Shown piece after piece: positions 36,546 through 44,584 of a stretch of 44,584 bases of DNA. The notes under the pieces were generated by a model, which saw only the letters and a list, made by a program, of their open reading frames with translations, had not been told where the DNA came from and made no database searches. How positions within the stretch are numbered: the stretch's first letter is position 1; every line of letters starts with the position of its first letter. Both the position numbers and the translations under genes were made by a program. Source of the DNA: Candidatus Blastococcus massiliensis AP3 (GTDB lineage: Bacteria; Actinomycetota; Actinomycetes; Mycobacteriales; Geodermatophilaceae); NCBI RefSeq assembly GCF_000582785.1, contig NZ_HG931173.1, positions 85,460-130,043 of the forward strand. The letters are read 5' to 3'.

Positions 36546-38321
36546 CTACTTCTCCGCCGGGTCGGGCGCTCCGGGCGACGCCGGCTTCGCGTCGATGCCC
36601 GCCTCGGCCCGCTGCGTCTCGGTGATCGGCGTGGGCGCGCCGGTCAGCGGGTCGAAGCCGCCGCCGGTCTTCGGGAAGGCGATGACGTCGCGCAGCGAGT
36701 TGGCGCCGGCGAGCAGCATGACGACGCGGTCCCAGCCGAAGGCGATGCCACCGTGCGGCGGGGGGCCGTAGGAGAAGGCGTCGAGCAGGAAGCCGAACTT
36801 CTCCTGCGCCTCCTCGGGCCCGATGCCCATGAGGTCGAACACCCGCTGCTGCACGTCCTTGCGGTGGATACGGATCGACCCACCGCCGATCTCGTTGCCG
36901 TTGCAGACGATGTCGTAGGCGTAGGCCAGCGCCTCGGCGGGGTCGGTCTCGAAGCGGTCGATCCACTCGGGCTTCGGCGAGGTGAAGGCGTGGTGCACCG
37001 CGGTCCACGCGCCCCCGCCGACGGCGACGTCACCGCTCTCCCCCGCCGGCTCGAACAGCGGGGCGTCGACGACCCAGACGAACTCCCAGCGGCTCTCGTC
37101 GATCAGCCCGCAGCGCGAGCCGATCTCGAGGCGGGCAGCAGCCAGCAGGCTGCGGGCCGACGAGGCCTCCCCCGCCGCGAAGAAGATGCAGTCGCCGGGT
37201 GCGGCGCCGACGTGGGCGGCGATGCCGGCGAGCTCGGTCTCCGACAGGTTCTTGGCGACCGGCCCGGTGAGCGAGCCGTCCTCCTGCACGAGCACGTAGG
37301 CCAGTCCGCGGTGGCCGCGCTGCTTGGCGAACTCCTGCCAGGCGTCGAGCTGCTTGCGCGGCTGCGAAGCACCGCCGGGCATGACGACCGCCCCGACGTA
37401 GGGCGCCTGGAACACGCGGAACGGCGTGTCGGCGAAGAACTCCGTGCACTCGACCAGCTCGCAGCCGAAGCGCAGGTCGGGCTTGTCGTTGCCGTAGCGG
37501 CGCATCGACTCGGCGTAGGTGATGCGCGGGATCGGGAGCGGTACCTCGACACCCACGAGCGCCCAGAGCGCGGCGACGATCCGCTCGCCGACGGCGATGA
37601 CGTCGTCCTGCTCGACGAAGCTCATCTCGATGTCGAGCTGGGTGAACTCCGGCTGCCGGTCGGCGCGGAAGTCCTCGTCCCGGTAGCAGCGGGCGATCTG
37701 GTAGTAGCGCTCCATGCCGCCGACCATCAGCAGCTGCTTGAACAGCTGCGGGGACTGCGGCAGGGCGTACCAGCTGCCGGGCTGCAGGCGCACGGGCACG
37801 AGGAAGTCGCGGGCGCCCTCGGGGGTGGAGCGGGTGAGCGTGGGCGTCTCGATCTCGACGAAGCCCTCGTCGTGCAGCACCTCGCGGGCGGCGCGGTTCA
37901 CCTCGCTGCGCAGCCGCATCGCGGCGGCCGGTCCGGAGCGGCGCAGGTCGAGGTAGCGGTGTCGCAGCCGCGCCTCCTCGCCGACCTCGACGTGGTCGTC
38001 GATGGGGAACGGCAGCGGGTCGGAGGAGCTGAGCACTTCGACAGCTGCCGCCACGACCTCGATCCCGCCGGTCGGCAGCTCCGGGTTCTCGTTGCCCTCG
38101 GGCCGGGTGCGGACCTCACCGGTCACCTGCACGCAGTACTCGTTGCGCAGGTGGTGGGCCTCCTCCTCGCGGACGACGACCTGCACGTAGCCCGACGCGT
38201 CGCGCAGGTCGAGGAACACCACGCCCCCGTGGTCGCGGCGGCGGGCCACCCAGCCGGCGAGGGTGACGGTGGTTCCTGCGTCGGTCGCGCGCAGGGTCCC
38301 GGCGTCATGGCTGCGGAGCAC
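36546..38321 (-). CDS. aspS: Aspartyl-tRNA synthetase, probably non-discriminating (Asp/Asn)
   Basis: A 591-residue bacterial-type class II synthetase: N-terminal OB fold ([20 protein letters not shown]), catalytic motif 2 ([26 protein letters not shown] shortened here), the inserted GAD domain, and motif 3 ([16 protein letters not shown]). Position 31 is His where E. coli has Leu, and the PEGN segment has Gly where E. coli has Lys; these states characterise enzymes that also charge tRNA-Asn for GatCAB to amidate. GTG at 38321 has GAGAG upstream. It is 37 nt downstream of hisS. Confidence 0.96.
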   Translation of the reverse strand: MLRSHDAGTLRATDAGTTVTLAGWVARRRDHGGVVFLDLRDASGYVQVVVREEEAHHLRNEYCVQVTGEVRTRPEGNENPELPTGGIEVVAAAVEVLSSSDPLPFPIDDHVEVGEEARLRHRYLDLRRSGPAAAMRLRSEVNRAAREVLHDEGFVEIETPTLTRSTPEGARDFLVPVRLQPGSWYALPQSPQLFKQLLMVGGMERYYQIARCYRDEDFRADRQPEFTQLDIEMSFVEQDDVIAVGERIVAALWALVGVEVPLPIPRITYAESMRRYGNDKPDLRFGCELVECTEFFADTPFRVFQAPYVGAVVMPGGASQPRKQLDAWQEFAKQRGHRGLAYVLVQEDGSLTGPVAKNLSETELAGIAAHVGAAPGDCIFFAAGEASSARSLLAAARLEIGSRCGLIDESRWEFVWVVDAPLFEPAGESGDVAVGGGAWTAVHHAFTSPKPEWIDRFETDPAEALAYAYDIVCNGNEIGGGSIRIHRKDVQQRVFDLMGIGPEEAQEKFGFLLDAFSYGPPPHGGIAFGWDRVVMLLAGANSLRDVIAFPKTGGGFDPLTGAPTPITETQRAEAGIDAKPASPGAPDPAEK

Positions 38322-38358
38322 TGTGGATCTCTCTCTCGGATCGGGTGGAGCTGGGAGG

Positions 38359-39621
38359 TCAGGGACCGACCGCGGCGCGCACGGTCGGGAAGAGGTCGCC
38401 GATCGGCACGGTGGTCTGCTCGCCGGTGCGCATGTCCTTGAGCTGGGCGACGCCCTCGGCCAGGTCGCGGTCGCCGACGATCACGACGTGCGTGGCGCCG
38501 GAGCGGTCAGCGGCCTTCATGGCGCCCTTGAGCCCGCGGTCGCCGTACACCGTGTCGGCCGCGACGCCGTCCTCGCGCAACTGCCCGACCAGCCGGACGG
38601 CGAGTCGCTTGGCCTCGGCGCCCAGGGGCACGACGAACGCCTGCACGGCCGACGCCGTCCCGATGTCCAGCCCCTCGGCCTGCACCGCGAGCAGCGTCCG
38701 GTCGACCCCGACCGCGTAGCCGATGCCCGAGAGGTCGGGCCCGCCGAGCGCGGCCGAGAGCCCGTCGTAGCGCCCCCCGCCACCGATGGCCGACTGCGCG
38801 CCGAGACCGTGGTGGACGAACTCGAACGTCGTCTTCGTGTAGTAGTCCAGCCCGCGCACCAGCCGCGGCGCCTCGGTCCAGGTCACGCCCAGGTCGGTCA
38901 GGTGCTGGCGGACGGCGTCGTAGTGAGCCTTGGTGCTGTCCGACAGGTGGTCGACCATCAGCGGGGCGTCGTCGAGCTGCGCCTGCACCTCGGGCCGCTT
39001 GTCGTCGAGCACCCGCAGCGGGTTGATCTCCGCGCGGCGCCGGGTCTCCTCGTCCAGGTCCAGCTTCGTCAGGTAGCCGACGAGCAGTTCCCGGTACTGC
39101 GGCCGACAGGTGGCGTCGCCCAGCGAGGTGAGCAGCAGCTCGAAGTCGGTCAGTCCGAGGTCGCGGAAGCCCTGCACGCCCAGCGCGACGACCTCGGCGT
39201 CGAGCGCCGGGTCGTCGACCCCCAGGGCCTCGCAGTCGACCTGGGTGAAGTGCCGGTAGCGGCCGGCCTGCGGGCGCTCGTAGCGGAACGCCGAGCCGAC
39301 GCTCCAGATCTTCACCGGCAGCGCACCGTCGTACAGCCGGTGCTCGATGAAGGCACGCATCAGTCCGGCCGTGAGCTCGGGGCGCAGCGTCAGCGAGCGG
39401 CCACCGCGGTCGGTGAACGTGTACATCTCCTTGGAGACGACGTCGGTGGACTCCCCCACGCCGCGGGAGAAGACCTCGGTGTTCTCGAACGCCGGCGCCT
39501 CGATGTAGCCGTAGCCGGCCCGCCGCAAGCGGGCGGTGAGGGTGTCGCGGACCGCGAGGAACCGAGCGGAGTCCGGCGGCAGGATGTCGAAGGTGCCTTT
39601 CGGGGCGGTCATGCCGGCCAT
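38359..39621 (-). CDS. hisS: Histidyl-tRNA synthetase
   Basis: A 420-residue class II synthetase. [19 protein letters not shown] opens the protein. [34 protein letters not shown] (motif 2), [13 protein letters not shown] and [12 protein letters not shown] (histidine-binding) and GYAVGVDR (motif 3) are all intact, followed by the anticodon-binding domain. The ATG at 39621 overlaps the upstream hydrolase stop as TGATG; a second ATG three codons in is also possible. Confidence 0.97.
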   Translation of the reverse strand: MAGMTAPKGTFDILPPDSARFLAVRDTLTARLRRAGYGYIEAPAFENTEVFSRGVGESTDVVSKEMYTFTDRGGRSLTLRPELTAGLMRAFIEHRLYDGALPVKIWSVGSAFRYERPQAGRYRHFTQVDCEALGVDDPALDAEVVALGVQGFRDLGLTDFELLLTSLGDATCRPQYRELLVGYLTKLDLDEETRRRAEINPLRVLDDKRPEVQAQLDDAPLMVDHLSDSTKAHYDAVRQHLTDLGVTWTEAPRLVRGLDYYTKTTFEFVHHGLGAQSAIGGGGRYDGLSAALGGPDLSGIGYAVGVDRTLLAVQAEGLDIGTASAVQAFVVPLGAEAKRLAVRLVGQLREDGVAADTVYGDRGLKGAMKAADRSGATHVVIVGDRDLAEGVAQLKDMRTGEQTTVPIGDLFPTVRAAVGP

Positions 39622-40316
39622 CAGAGACCGCGTCCCTTCGGGGCGGCAGCGGCCTCGGCCAGGTACGGGTTCGTCGCCCGCTCCCGGCCGATGGTCGTGG
39701 CGGGACCGTGGCCGGGCAGCACGATCGTCTCGTCGTCCAGCGGCAGGACGACGTCGCGCAGCGAGGCGAGCATCGCGTCCCACGAACCGCCGGGCAAGTC
39801 CACCCGGCCCACCGACCCGGCGAAGAGCACGTCGCCGGCCAGCAGCCCGGGGGCCTCGCCGAACTCGCTGCCGAGGTCGACGGAGAACATCACCGAGCCC
39901 TGCGTGTGGCCGGGCGCGTGCCGCACCGTCAGGTCGACCCCCGCCAGCGACAGGAGGGCGCCGTCCTCGAGCAGCTTGACGTCGGAGGGGTCGGGCAGCC
40001 GGAGGCCGGTGATCAGGGGCGCCAGTTGCGGGCCGTGCCAGCGCACCGGGTCGGCGATCATGCCCAGGTCGTCCGGGTGCAGGTACGCGGGGATGTCGTA
40101 GCCGTCGCACACGGGGAGCACGGAGAAGGTGTGGTCCAGGTGCCCGTGGGTGAGCACCACGGCGACCGGCTTGAGGCCGTCGTCGGCCAGCATCCGGGCC
40201 AGCGGCTCGACGGCGTCCATCCCGGGATCGACGACGACGCACTCCGCTCCCGGTCCGGACGCCACGGCGTAGCAGTTGGTGCCGAAGGCGCCTGCGGGGA
40301 ACGAGCGGATGAGCAC
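39621..40316 (-). CDS. MBL-fold metallohydrolase (glyoxalase II-like)
   Basis: A 231-residue beta-lactamase-fold hydrolase with the metal motif LTHGHLDH (His57, His59, Asp61, His62), plus [22 protein letters not shown] and LPGHG. The same gene lies next to hisS in Mycobacterium (Rv2581c). The substrate is not determined; the glyoxalase II label rests on fold similarity only. The GTG at 40316 has no ribosome site, and a TAACCT element ends 7 nt upstream, suggesting a leaderless message. Confidence 0.92.
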   Translation of the reverse strand: MLIRSFPAGAFGTNCYAVASGPGAECVVVDPGMDAVEPLARMLADDGLKPVAVVLTHGHLDHTFSVLPVCDGYDIPAYLHPDDLGMIADPVRWHGPQLAPLITGLRLPDPSDVKLLEDGALLSLAGVDLTVRHAPGHTQGSVMFSVDLGSEFGEAPGLLAGDVLFAGSVGRVDLPGGSWDAMLASLRDVVLPLDDETIVLPGHGPATTIGRERATNPYLAEAAAAPKGRGL

Positions 40317-40322
40317 CCGTGC

Positions 40323-40328
40323 AGGTTA
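40323..40328 (-). promoter_or_regulatory. Candidate -10 for MBL-hisS-aspS transcript
   Basis: TAACCT on the minus strand ends 7 nt before the GTG start, so transcription would begin at the start codon itself. No -35 of quality is visible. Leaderless transcripts are common in Actinobacteria. Confidence 0.35.
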
Positions 40329-40398
40329 CGCGGGCCGCCCGGCACGGGCGGGCGTGCCAGGACAGCGCGCATTTCAGGGACGTGACAGCCCGGGGACC

Positions 40399-40404
40399 TA
40401 GACT
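40399..40404 (+). promoter_or_regulatory. Candidate -10 of the cyclophilin gene
   Basis: TAGACT is a good actinobacterial -10 and would start transcription near 40411, giving a leader of about 68 nt that includes GAGGAG upstream of the GTG at 40479. The -35 region (AGGGAC) is weak. Confidence 0.4.
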
Positions 40405-40478
40405 CCGTCGTCGACCCGCGTCGGCGACGCCCGACCGACGCCCTGCCGAGCAGCCGCACTCCGAGGAGTTCCGAAGCC

Positions 40479-41261
40479 GTGCCCACGAACAAGCAGCGCC
40501 GTGAGGCCGCCCAGCGTCACCTGCAGCGGCAGCTGGAGCGCCGCAGCGAGCAGGCCCGCAAGCGCCGCCGGAACCTCGGCATCACCCTGGCCGCTCTCGC
40601 CGCCGTCGTCGTGGTGGGAGCGGGGCTGCTGATCGCCGGCGTCTTCTCCGACGACGACGAGGCGGCGAGCGCCGACGGCACGGTCTCCTGCGAGTACACC
40701 CCGGACGCCGGCCCCAACCTCACCGACGTCGGCACGCCTCCGTCTCCCGAGGAGACGCCGGCCCAGGGCACCACGACGCTGCTGATGAGCACCAACCAGG
40801 GCGACCTGACCCTGACCCTGGACCGCAGCACTGCCCCGTGCGCCGCGGCCAGCTTCACCTACCTCGCCGAGCAGGAGTTCTTCGACGGCTCCCCGTGCCA
40901 CCGCATGGTGAACCAGCCGACGTTCGGCGTCCTGCAGTGCGGCGATCCGAGCGGCACCGGGTCCGGTGGTCCCACGTACAAGTACGCGGAAGAGGTCACC
41001 GACGAGACGACCTATCCGGCGGGGACGATCGCGATGGCCAAGAGCGGGCCGCCCAACACGACCGGCAGCCAGTTCTTCCTCGTGTTCGACGACGCGCAGC
41101 TCAGCCCCGACTACACCGTGGTCGGCACCATCGACGAGGCGAGCCTCGCGGTGCTGGAGGAGATCGCCGAGGCCGGCAACGACGGCTCCATGGAACCCGC
41201 TCCGGGCGGCGGCGCCCCGAACGAGCCGGTCACGATCGAGTCGATGACCGTCGCCTCGTAA
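40479..41261 (+). CDS. Membrane-anchored cyclophilin-type peptidyl-prolyl isomerase
   Basis: A 260-residue protein with a basic N-terminus ([20 protein letters not shown]), one membrane helix (about 33-54, [20 protein letters not shown]), an acidic linker and a cyclophilin domain (about 97-258) outside the membrane. Recognisable parts are [51 protein letters not shown] and [16 protein letters not shown]. Three Cys in the domain could pair. It matches the position of Mycobacterium ppiB (Rv2582), opposite relA. Expected role: folding of exported proteins. Confidence 0.93.
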   Translation: MPTNKQRREAAQRHLQRQLERRSEQARKRRRNLGITLAALAAVVVVGAGLLIAGVFSDDDEAASADGTVSCEYTPDAGPNLTDVGTPPSPEETPAQGTTTLLMSTNQGDLTLTLDRSTAPCAAASFTYLAEQEFFDGSPCHRMVNQPTFGVLQCGDPSGTGSGGPTYKYAEEVTDETTYPAGTIAMAKSGPPNTTGSQFFLVFDDAQLSPDYTVVGTIDEASLAVLEEIAEAGNDGSMEPAPGGGAPNEPVTIESMTVAS

Positions 41262-41269
41262 GGGTCTGG

Positions 41270-41330
41270 AACGGCCCCGCTGCAAGGGCCCGCGCCGAGC
41301 GTGCGAGGCGTGGGGGGCAGCGGGGTCCTT
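41270..41330 (+). repeat. Two-tier hairpin repeat, copy C; likely terminator of the cyclophilin gene
   Basis: Outer arms CCCCGCTGC (41275-41283) and GCAGCGGGG (41317-41325) flank 33 nt with an inner CGCC/GGCG stem around GAGCGTGCGA, ending TCCTT. It starts 9 nt after the cyclophilin stop and ends 2 nt before the relA stop, so it sits exactly between convergent genes. It belongs with copies A (3785) and B (24386). Confidence 0.72.
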
Positions 41331-41332
41331 CC

Positions 41333-43807
41333 TCAGGCGGTGACGCGCTCGACGTCGAAGACGCCGTCGACGTTGCGCACCGTCTGCAGGACCGCCCCGA
41401 GGTGCGCCGGGTCGGCGAGCTCGAAGGTGAACCGGCTGATCGCCACCCGGTCGCGGCTGGTCTGCACCGACGCCGACAGGATGTTCACCCGCTCGTCGGC
41501 CAGCGCCTTGGTGACGTCGGAGAGCAGCCGGTGCCGGTCGAGCGCCTCGACCTGGATGGCGACGAGGAACACCGAACCCGGCTGCGAGGCCCACTCGACC
41601 TCGACCAGCCGCTCGGGCTTGCGCTGCAGGTCGTCGGCGTTGGTGCAGTCCGTGCGGTGCACGCTCACGCCGCCGCCGCGCGTGACGAAGCCGAGGATCT
41701 CGTCGCCCGGCACCGGGGTGCAGCACTTGGCCAGCTTGGCCCAGACGTCGGTCATGCCGTGGACGACGACACCCGGGTCGCCGCCCGCGGAGCGCCGCGG
41801 CGTCGGACGGCTGGTGGGGATGGCGGTCTCGGCGATGTCCTCGACCGCGCCCTCGGCGCCGCCCATCGCGGCGATGAGCTTCTCGACCACCGACGCGGCG
41901 GAGATGTGGTTCTCCCCCACCGCCGCGTAGAGGGCGGTGACGTCGGGGTGGTGGAGGTCCTTGGCAAGGGTCGAGAGCGCGTCGCCGCCGAGCAGCCGCT
42001 GCAACGGCAGGCCCGCCTTGCGCATCGTCCGGGTCAGCGCCTCCTTGCCGGCGTCGACCGCGTCCTCGCGGCGCTCCTTGGTGAACCACTGCCGGATCTT
42101 CGTCCGTGCCCGGGAGGACCCGACGAAGGACAGCCAGTCCTGGGAGGGCCCGGCCGTGGGCGACTTGGAGGTGAAGACCTCCACGACGTCGCCGTTGGAC
42201 AGCTTGCTGTCCAGGGAGACCAGCGCGCCGTTCACACGGGCGCCGATGGTGCGGTAGCCGACCTCGGTGTGCACCGCGAAGGCGAAGTCCACCGGCGTCG
42301 ATTCCCCGGGGAGGCTGATCACGTCGCCCTTGGGCGTGAAGACGAAGACCTCCTGCGGACCGAGGTCGTAGCGCAGGGTCTCGAGGAACTCGCCGGGCTC
42401 CTGGGCCTCGCGCTGCCAGTCGAGCAGCTGGCGCAGCCACAGCATGTCGTCGGGCGTGCCGGGCTTGGCCGGGGCGCCGAACTCGCCGGCGCTGGGCTTG
42501 CCGCCGGCCCGCGCCTTCTCCTTGTACTTCCAGTGCGCCGCGATGCCGAAGTCGGCGGTGCGGTGCATGTCGTGCGTGCGGATCTGCAGCTCGACCGGCT
42601 TGCCCTGCGGGCCGATCACCGTGGTGTGCAGCGACTGGTACATGTTGAACTTCGGCATCGCGACGAAGTCCTTGAAGCGGCCGGGGACCGGCTGCCAGTG
42701 CGCGTGCATGATGCCGAGTGCGGCGTAGCAGTCGCGCACGGAGTCGACCAGCACCCGGATGCCGACGAGGTCCCAGATGTCGGTGAAGTCGCGGCCGCGC
42801 ACGATCATCTTCTGGTAGATCGAGTAGTAGTGCTTGGGCCGGCCGGTGACGACCGCCTCGATCTTCGCCGCCTTCAGCTGCTCGGTGACCGCCGAGGCGA
42901 CCTCCGCGAGGTAGGTGTCCCGCGAGGGCGCGCGCTCGGCCACCAGCCGGACGATCTCGTCGTAGCGCTTGGGGTAGAGCGTGGCGAACGCCAGGTCCTC
43001 GAGCTCCCACTTGATGGTGTTCATGCCGAGCCGGTGGGCCAGCGGGGCGAGGATCTCCAGCGTCTCGCGCGCCTTCTTCTCCTGCTTCTCGGGCGGGAGG
43101 AAGCGCAGCGTGCGCATGTTGTGCAGCCGGTCGGCGAGCTTGATGACGAGGACGCGCGGATCGCGCGACATCGCGACGATCATCTTGCGGATCGTCTCGG
43201 CCTGGGCGGCGTCGCCCAGCTTCACCTTGTCGATCTTGGTGACGCCGTCGACGAGGTGGGCGACCTCCGCACCGAAGTCCTCGGCGATCGAGTCCAGCGT
43301 GACCCCGGTGTCCTCGACCGTGTCGTGCAGCAGTGCCGCGACGAGCGTCGTGGTGTCCATCCCCAGGCCGGCCAGGATGGTGGCGACGGCGAGCGGGTGG
43401 GTGATGTAGGGGTCGCCGCTCTTGCGCTTCTGCGCGGAGTGCGCGGTCTCGGCGACGTCGTAGGCCCGCTGCAGCAGCGTGAGGTCGGCCTTGGGGTGGC
43501 TCTGCCGGTGCAGCGCGGCCAGCGGTTCGAGCACGGGCCGGACCACGGTGCTGCGCTGTCCGGCGACGATCCGGCGGGCCAGCCGGTCGCGGACCCTCCG
43601 GCGCGGGGCACCGGACTCCCCGTCCCCGGGTTCGGCGCCGACGTCGTCGGGGCGGCGCACGACCGGGCGCTGCGGGAGCGGAGGACGCCGGGCGGGAGCC
43701 GGCTCGGGGGCGGAGGACCCGGCCGGGCCCGGCGGGGCCGGATCGCCGGGAGCGCCTGGTGGCCCGGGGCGCGCGGGAGCGGCGTCGGCGGCTACATCGG
43801 AGGCCAC
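41333..43807 (-). CDS. relA: Bifunctional (p)ppGpp synthetase/hydrolase Rel
   Basis: An 824-residue long RelA/SpoT homologue controlling the stringent response. After a ~75-residue Pro/Ala-rich tail come the HD hydrolase domain ([10 protein letters not shown], His161/Asp162; [14 protein letters not shown]), the synthetase domain with the bifunctional-type RFKD motif (377-380) and [11 protein letters not shown], then TGS (about 488-550), a zinc-finger-like [11 protein letters not shown] and a C-terminal ACT domain. Both activities look intact. GTG at 43807 has AGGAG upstream. The order secF-apt-relA with opposed ppi matches Mycobacterium. Confidence 0.97.
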   Translation of the reverse strand: MASDVAADAAPARPGPPGAPGDPAPPGPAGSSAPEPAPARRPPLPQRPVVRRPDDVGAEPGDGESGAPRRRVRDRLARRIVAGQRSTVVRPVLEPLAALHRQSHPKADLTLLQRAYDVAETAHSAQKRKSGDPYITHPLAVATILAGLGMDTTTLVAALLHDTVEDTGVTLDSIAEDFGAEVAHLVDGVTKIDKVKLGDAAQAETIRKMIVAMSRDPRVLVIKLADRLHNMRTLRFLPPEKQEKKARETLEILAPLAHRLGMNTIKWELEDLAFATLYPKRYDEIVRLVAERAPSRDTYLAEVASAVTEQLKAAKIEAVVTGRPKHYYSIYQKMIVRGRDFTDIWDLVGIRVLVDSVRDCYAALGIMHAHWQPVPGRFKDFVAMPKFNMYQSLHTTVIGPQGKPVELQIRTHDMHRTADFGIAAHWKYKEKARAGGKPSAGEFGAPAKPGTPDDMLWLRQLLDWQREAQEPGEFLETLRYDLGPQEVFVFTPKGDVISLPGESTPVDFAFAVHTEVGYRTIGARVNGALVSLDSKLSNGDVVEVFTSKSPTAGPSQDWLSFVGSSRARTKIRQWFTKERREDAVDAGKEALTRTMRKAGLPLQRLLGGDALSTLAKDLHHPDVTALYAAVGENHISAASVVEKLIAAMGGAEGAVEDIAETAIPTSRPTPRRSAGGDPGVVVHGMTDVWAKLAKCCTPVPGDEILGFVTRGGGVSVHRTDCTNADDLQRKPERLVEVEWASQPGSVFLVAIQVEALDRHRLLSDVTKALADERVNILSASVQTSRDRVAISRFTFELADPAHLGAVLQTVRNVDGVFDVERVTA

Positions 43808-43846
43808 GGCGACTCCTGCGGGTCCGAGGAGCGGGGGAACCTCCCC

Positions 43847-43852
43847 ATATTA
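43847..43852 (-). promoter_or_regulatory. Candidate -10 of relA
   Basis: TAATAT on the minus strand is the most AT-rich stretch in the 94-nt apt-relA gap and would start transcription near 43840, about 33 nt before the relA GTG. TTGCAC lies upstream but only 12 nt away, too close for a normal -35. Confidence 0.45.
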
Positions 43853-43901
43853 GCCGGGCGGCAGGTGCAACCGCCGCGCTCGGGGAGGCCCTCTCCCCCG
43901 G

Positions 43902-44495
43902 TCAGGTGGTCCAGAGCGCGTGCACGGTGTGCGGCGCGAGCCGCTCGCGTCCGCCCAGCGCTGCGAGTTCGACGACCACCGAGACGGCCGTGACCACCCC
44001 GCCGAGCTGCTCCACCAGCGCCACCGCAGCGGTGAGGGTGCCGCCGGTGGCGAGCACGTCGTCGACCACCAGCACCCGCTGGCCCGGGCGGAGGGAGTCC
44101 GAGTGCAGTTCCAGGGTCGCGGTGCCGTACTCGAGCGCGTAGTCGGCGGCGATCCGCTCCCGCGGCAGCTTGCCGGCCTTGCGGACCAGGACGACGCCGA
44201 CGCCCACTGCGTGCGCGACCGCGGCCGCGAGCAGGAACCCGCGCGCCTCCACCCCGACGACGACGTCGAAGGGCGGTGTCCGCTCGTCCGTCCCGGCCAC
44301 CGCGGCGGCCCGGGGGTCGCCGTCGGCCGGTGCGGCCAGCCCCTCGACCACGCGGCGGAACGCGGGGCCGTCGGCGAAGACCGGCGTCAGGTCCCGGAAG
44401 AGCACGCCGGGCTCGGGGTGGTCGGGGATGTCGACGGTGAGCGAGGCGATCAGCTCGTCCAGCGGCTGCACCGGCTCGTCGGCGAGGGCGCTCAC
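43902..44495 (-). CDS. apt: Adenine phosphoribosyltransferase
   Basis: A 197-residue purine salvage enzyme converting adenine and PRPP to AMP. IPDHPEPGVLFRDLTPVFADG is the typical N-terminus (cut here across its length), VVVGVEARGFLLAAAVAHA precedes the flexible loop, VRKAGKLP follows, and VLVVDDVLATGGTL is the PRPP site. A short insertion (ADGDPRAAAVAGTDERTP) makes it longer than E. coli Apt. GTG at 44495 overlaps the upstream secF stop as GTGA. Confidence 0.95.
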   Translation of the reverse strand: MSALADEPVQPLDELIASLTVDIPDHPEPGVLFRDLTPVFADGPAFRRVVEGLAAPADGDPRAAAVAGTDERTPPFDVVVGVEARGFLLAAAVAHAVGVGVVLVRKAGKLPRERIAADYALEYGTATLELHSDSLRPGQRVLVVDDVLATGGTLTAAVALVEQLGGVVTAVSVVVELAALGGRERLAPHTVHALWTT

Positions 44496-44584
44496 CGGCG
44501 TCGCTTGGCCGTCGGGCGGCCCTTGCCGCCGGGCCGGTTCGGGCGGGCGCCCGGACGCGGGGTGCTGGTGCCACCGGGGCCCTC
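44492..44584 (-). CDS. secF: SecF protein-export subunit, extreme C-terminal tail (partial)
   Basis: Only the last 30 codons lie in the window. The encoded tail is Pro/Arg/Gly-rich and ends GGKGRPTAKRRR, which resembles the cytoplasmic end of actinobacterial SecF; the 4-nt overlap with apt and the conserved secD-secF-apt-relA order support the call. No membrane segment or catalytic feature is visible in this fragment. Confidence 0.7.
   Translation of the reverse strand, partial: EGPGGTSTPRPGARPNRPGGKGRPTAKRRR

Noticed and set aside
40838-43993. Plus-strand open frame of about 1050 codons spanning the cyclophilin gene and opposite relA
   Set aside because: It overlaps two confident genes and has shadow-type composition.

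Overview
The window is a gene-dense, very GC-rich stretch of actinobacterial chromosome. Its gene order combines two blocks that are conserved in Mycobacterium and Streptomyces: (i) priA-metK-coaBC-rpoZ-gmk-mihF plus the pyrimidine operon and bldD, and (ii) nusB-efp-pepP-aroQ-aroB-aroK-aroC-prepilin peptidase-aroE-mltG-ruvX-alaS ... rarA ... aspS-hisS-MBL hydrolase-ppi-relA-apt-secF. Base composition, BldD, mIHF and the intergenic repeat types suggest Actinomycetota, possibly a Geodermatophilaceae relative; the family-level placement is inference. Nearly all genes are on the minus strand and many are joined by 1-8 nt stop/start overlaps (ATGA, GTGA, TGATG).

Layout. 1-5132: housekeeping (primosome protein PriA fragment, SAM synthetase, CoA biosynthesis, RNA polymerase omega, guanylate kinase, mIHF). 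5447-15579: one operon for de novo UMP synthesis (pyrR-pyrB-pyrC-carA-carB-pyrK-pyrD-pyrF), with a PyrR-type RNA binding loop just before the pyrR ribosome-binding site. 15829-18900: bldD, a DUF1330 gene and a two-gene ABC exporter, which interrupt the usual bldD/nusB neighbourhood. 19013-31906: nusB, efp, pepP, the shikimate genes, a lone prepilin peptidase, mltG, ruvX, alaS and two small membrane/coiled proteins. 32043-36539: a more variable stretch with rarA, an aldo/keto reductase, a DUF559/Vsr-like nuclease gene and a PLP aminotransferase. 36546-44584: aspS, hisS, MBL hydrolase, cyclophilin, Rel (p)ppGpp synthetase/hydrolase, apt and the 3' end of secF.

The most interesting signal is at 34348-35443. 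A DUF559 (Vsr/PD-(D/E)xK-like) nuclease gene lies between two copies, in opposite orientation, of a 68-bp imperfect palindrome that are about 87% identical to each other. This is the architecture of REP-associated transposases, but with a different nuclease. Both palindromes begin exactly at an in-frame TGA stop codon. Two other dispersed repeat families are visible: three two-tier hairpins of about 60 nt with compensating stem changes (3785, 24386, 41270), and a perfect 29-nt repeat lying 35-39 nt upstream of both carA and rarA. No tRNA, rRNA, CRISPR array, prophage or classical insertion sequence was seen.
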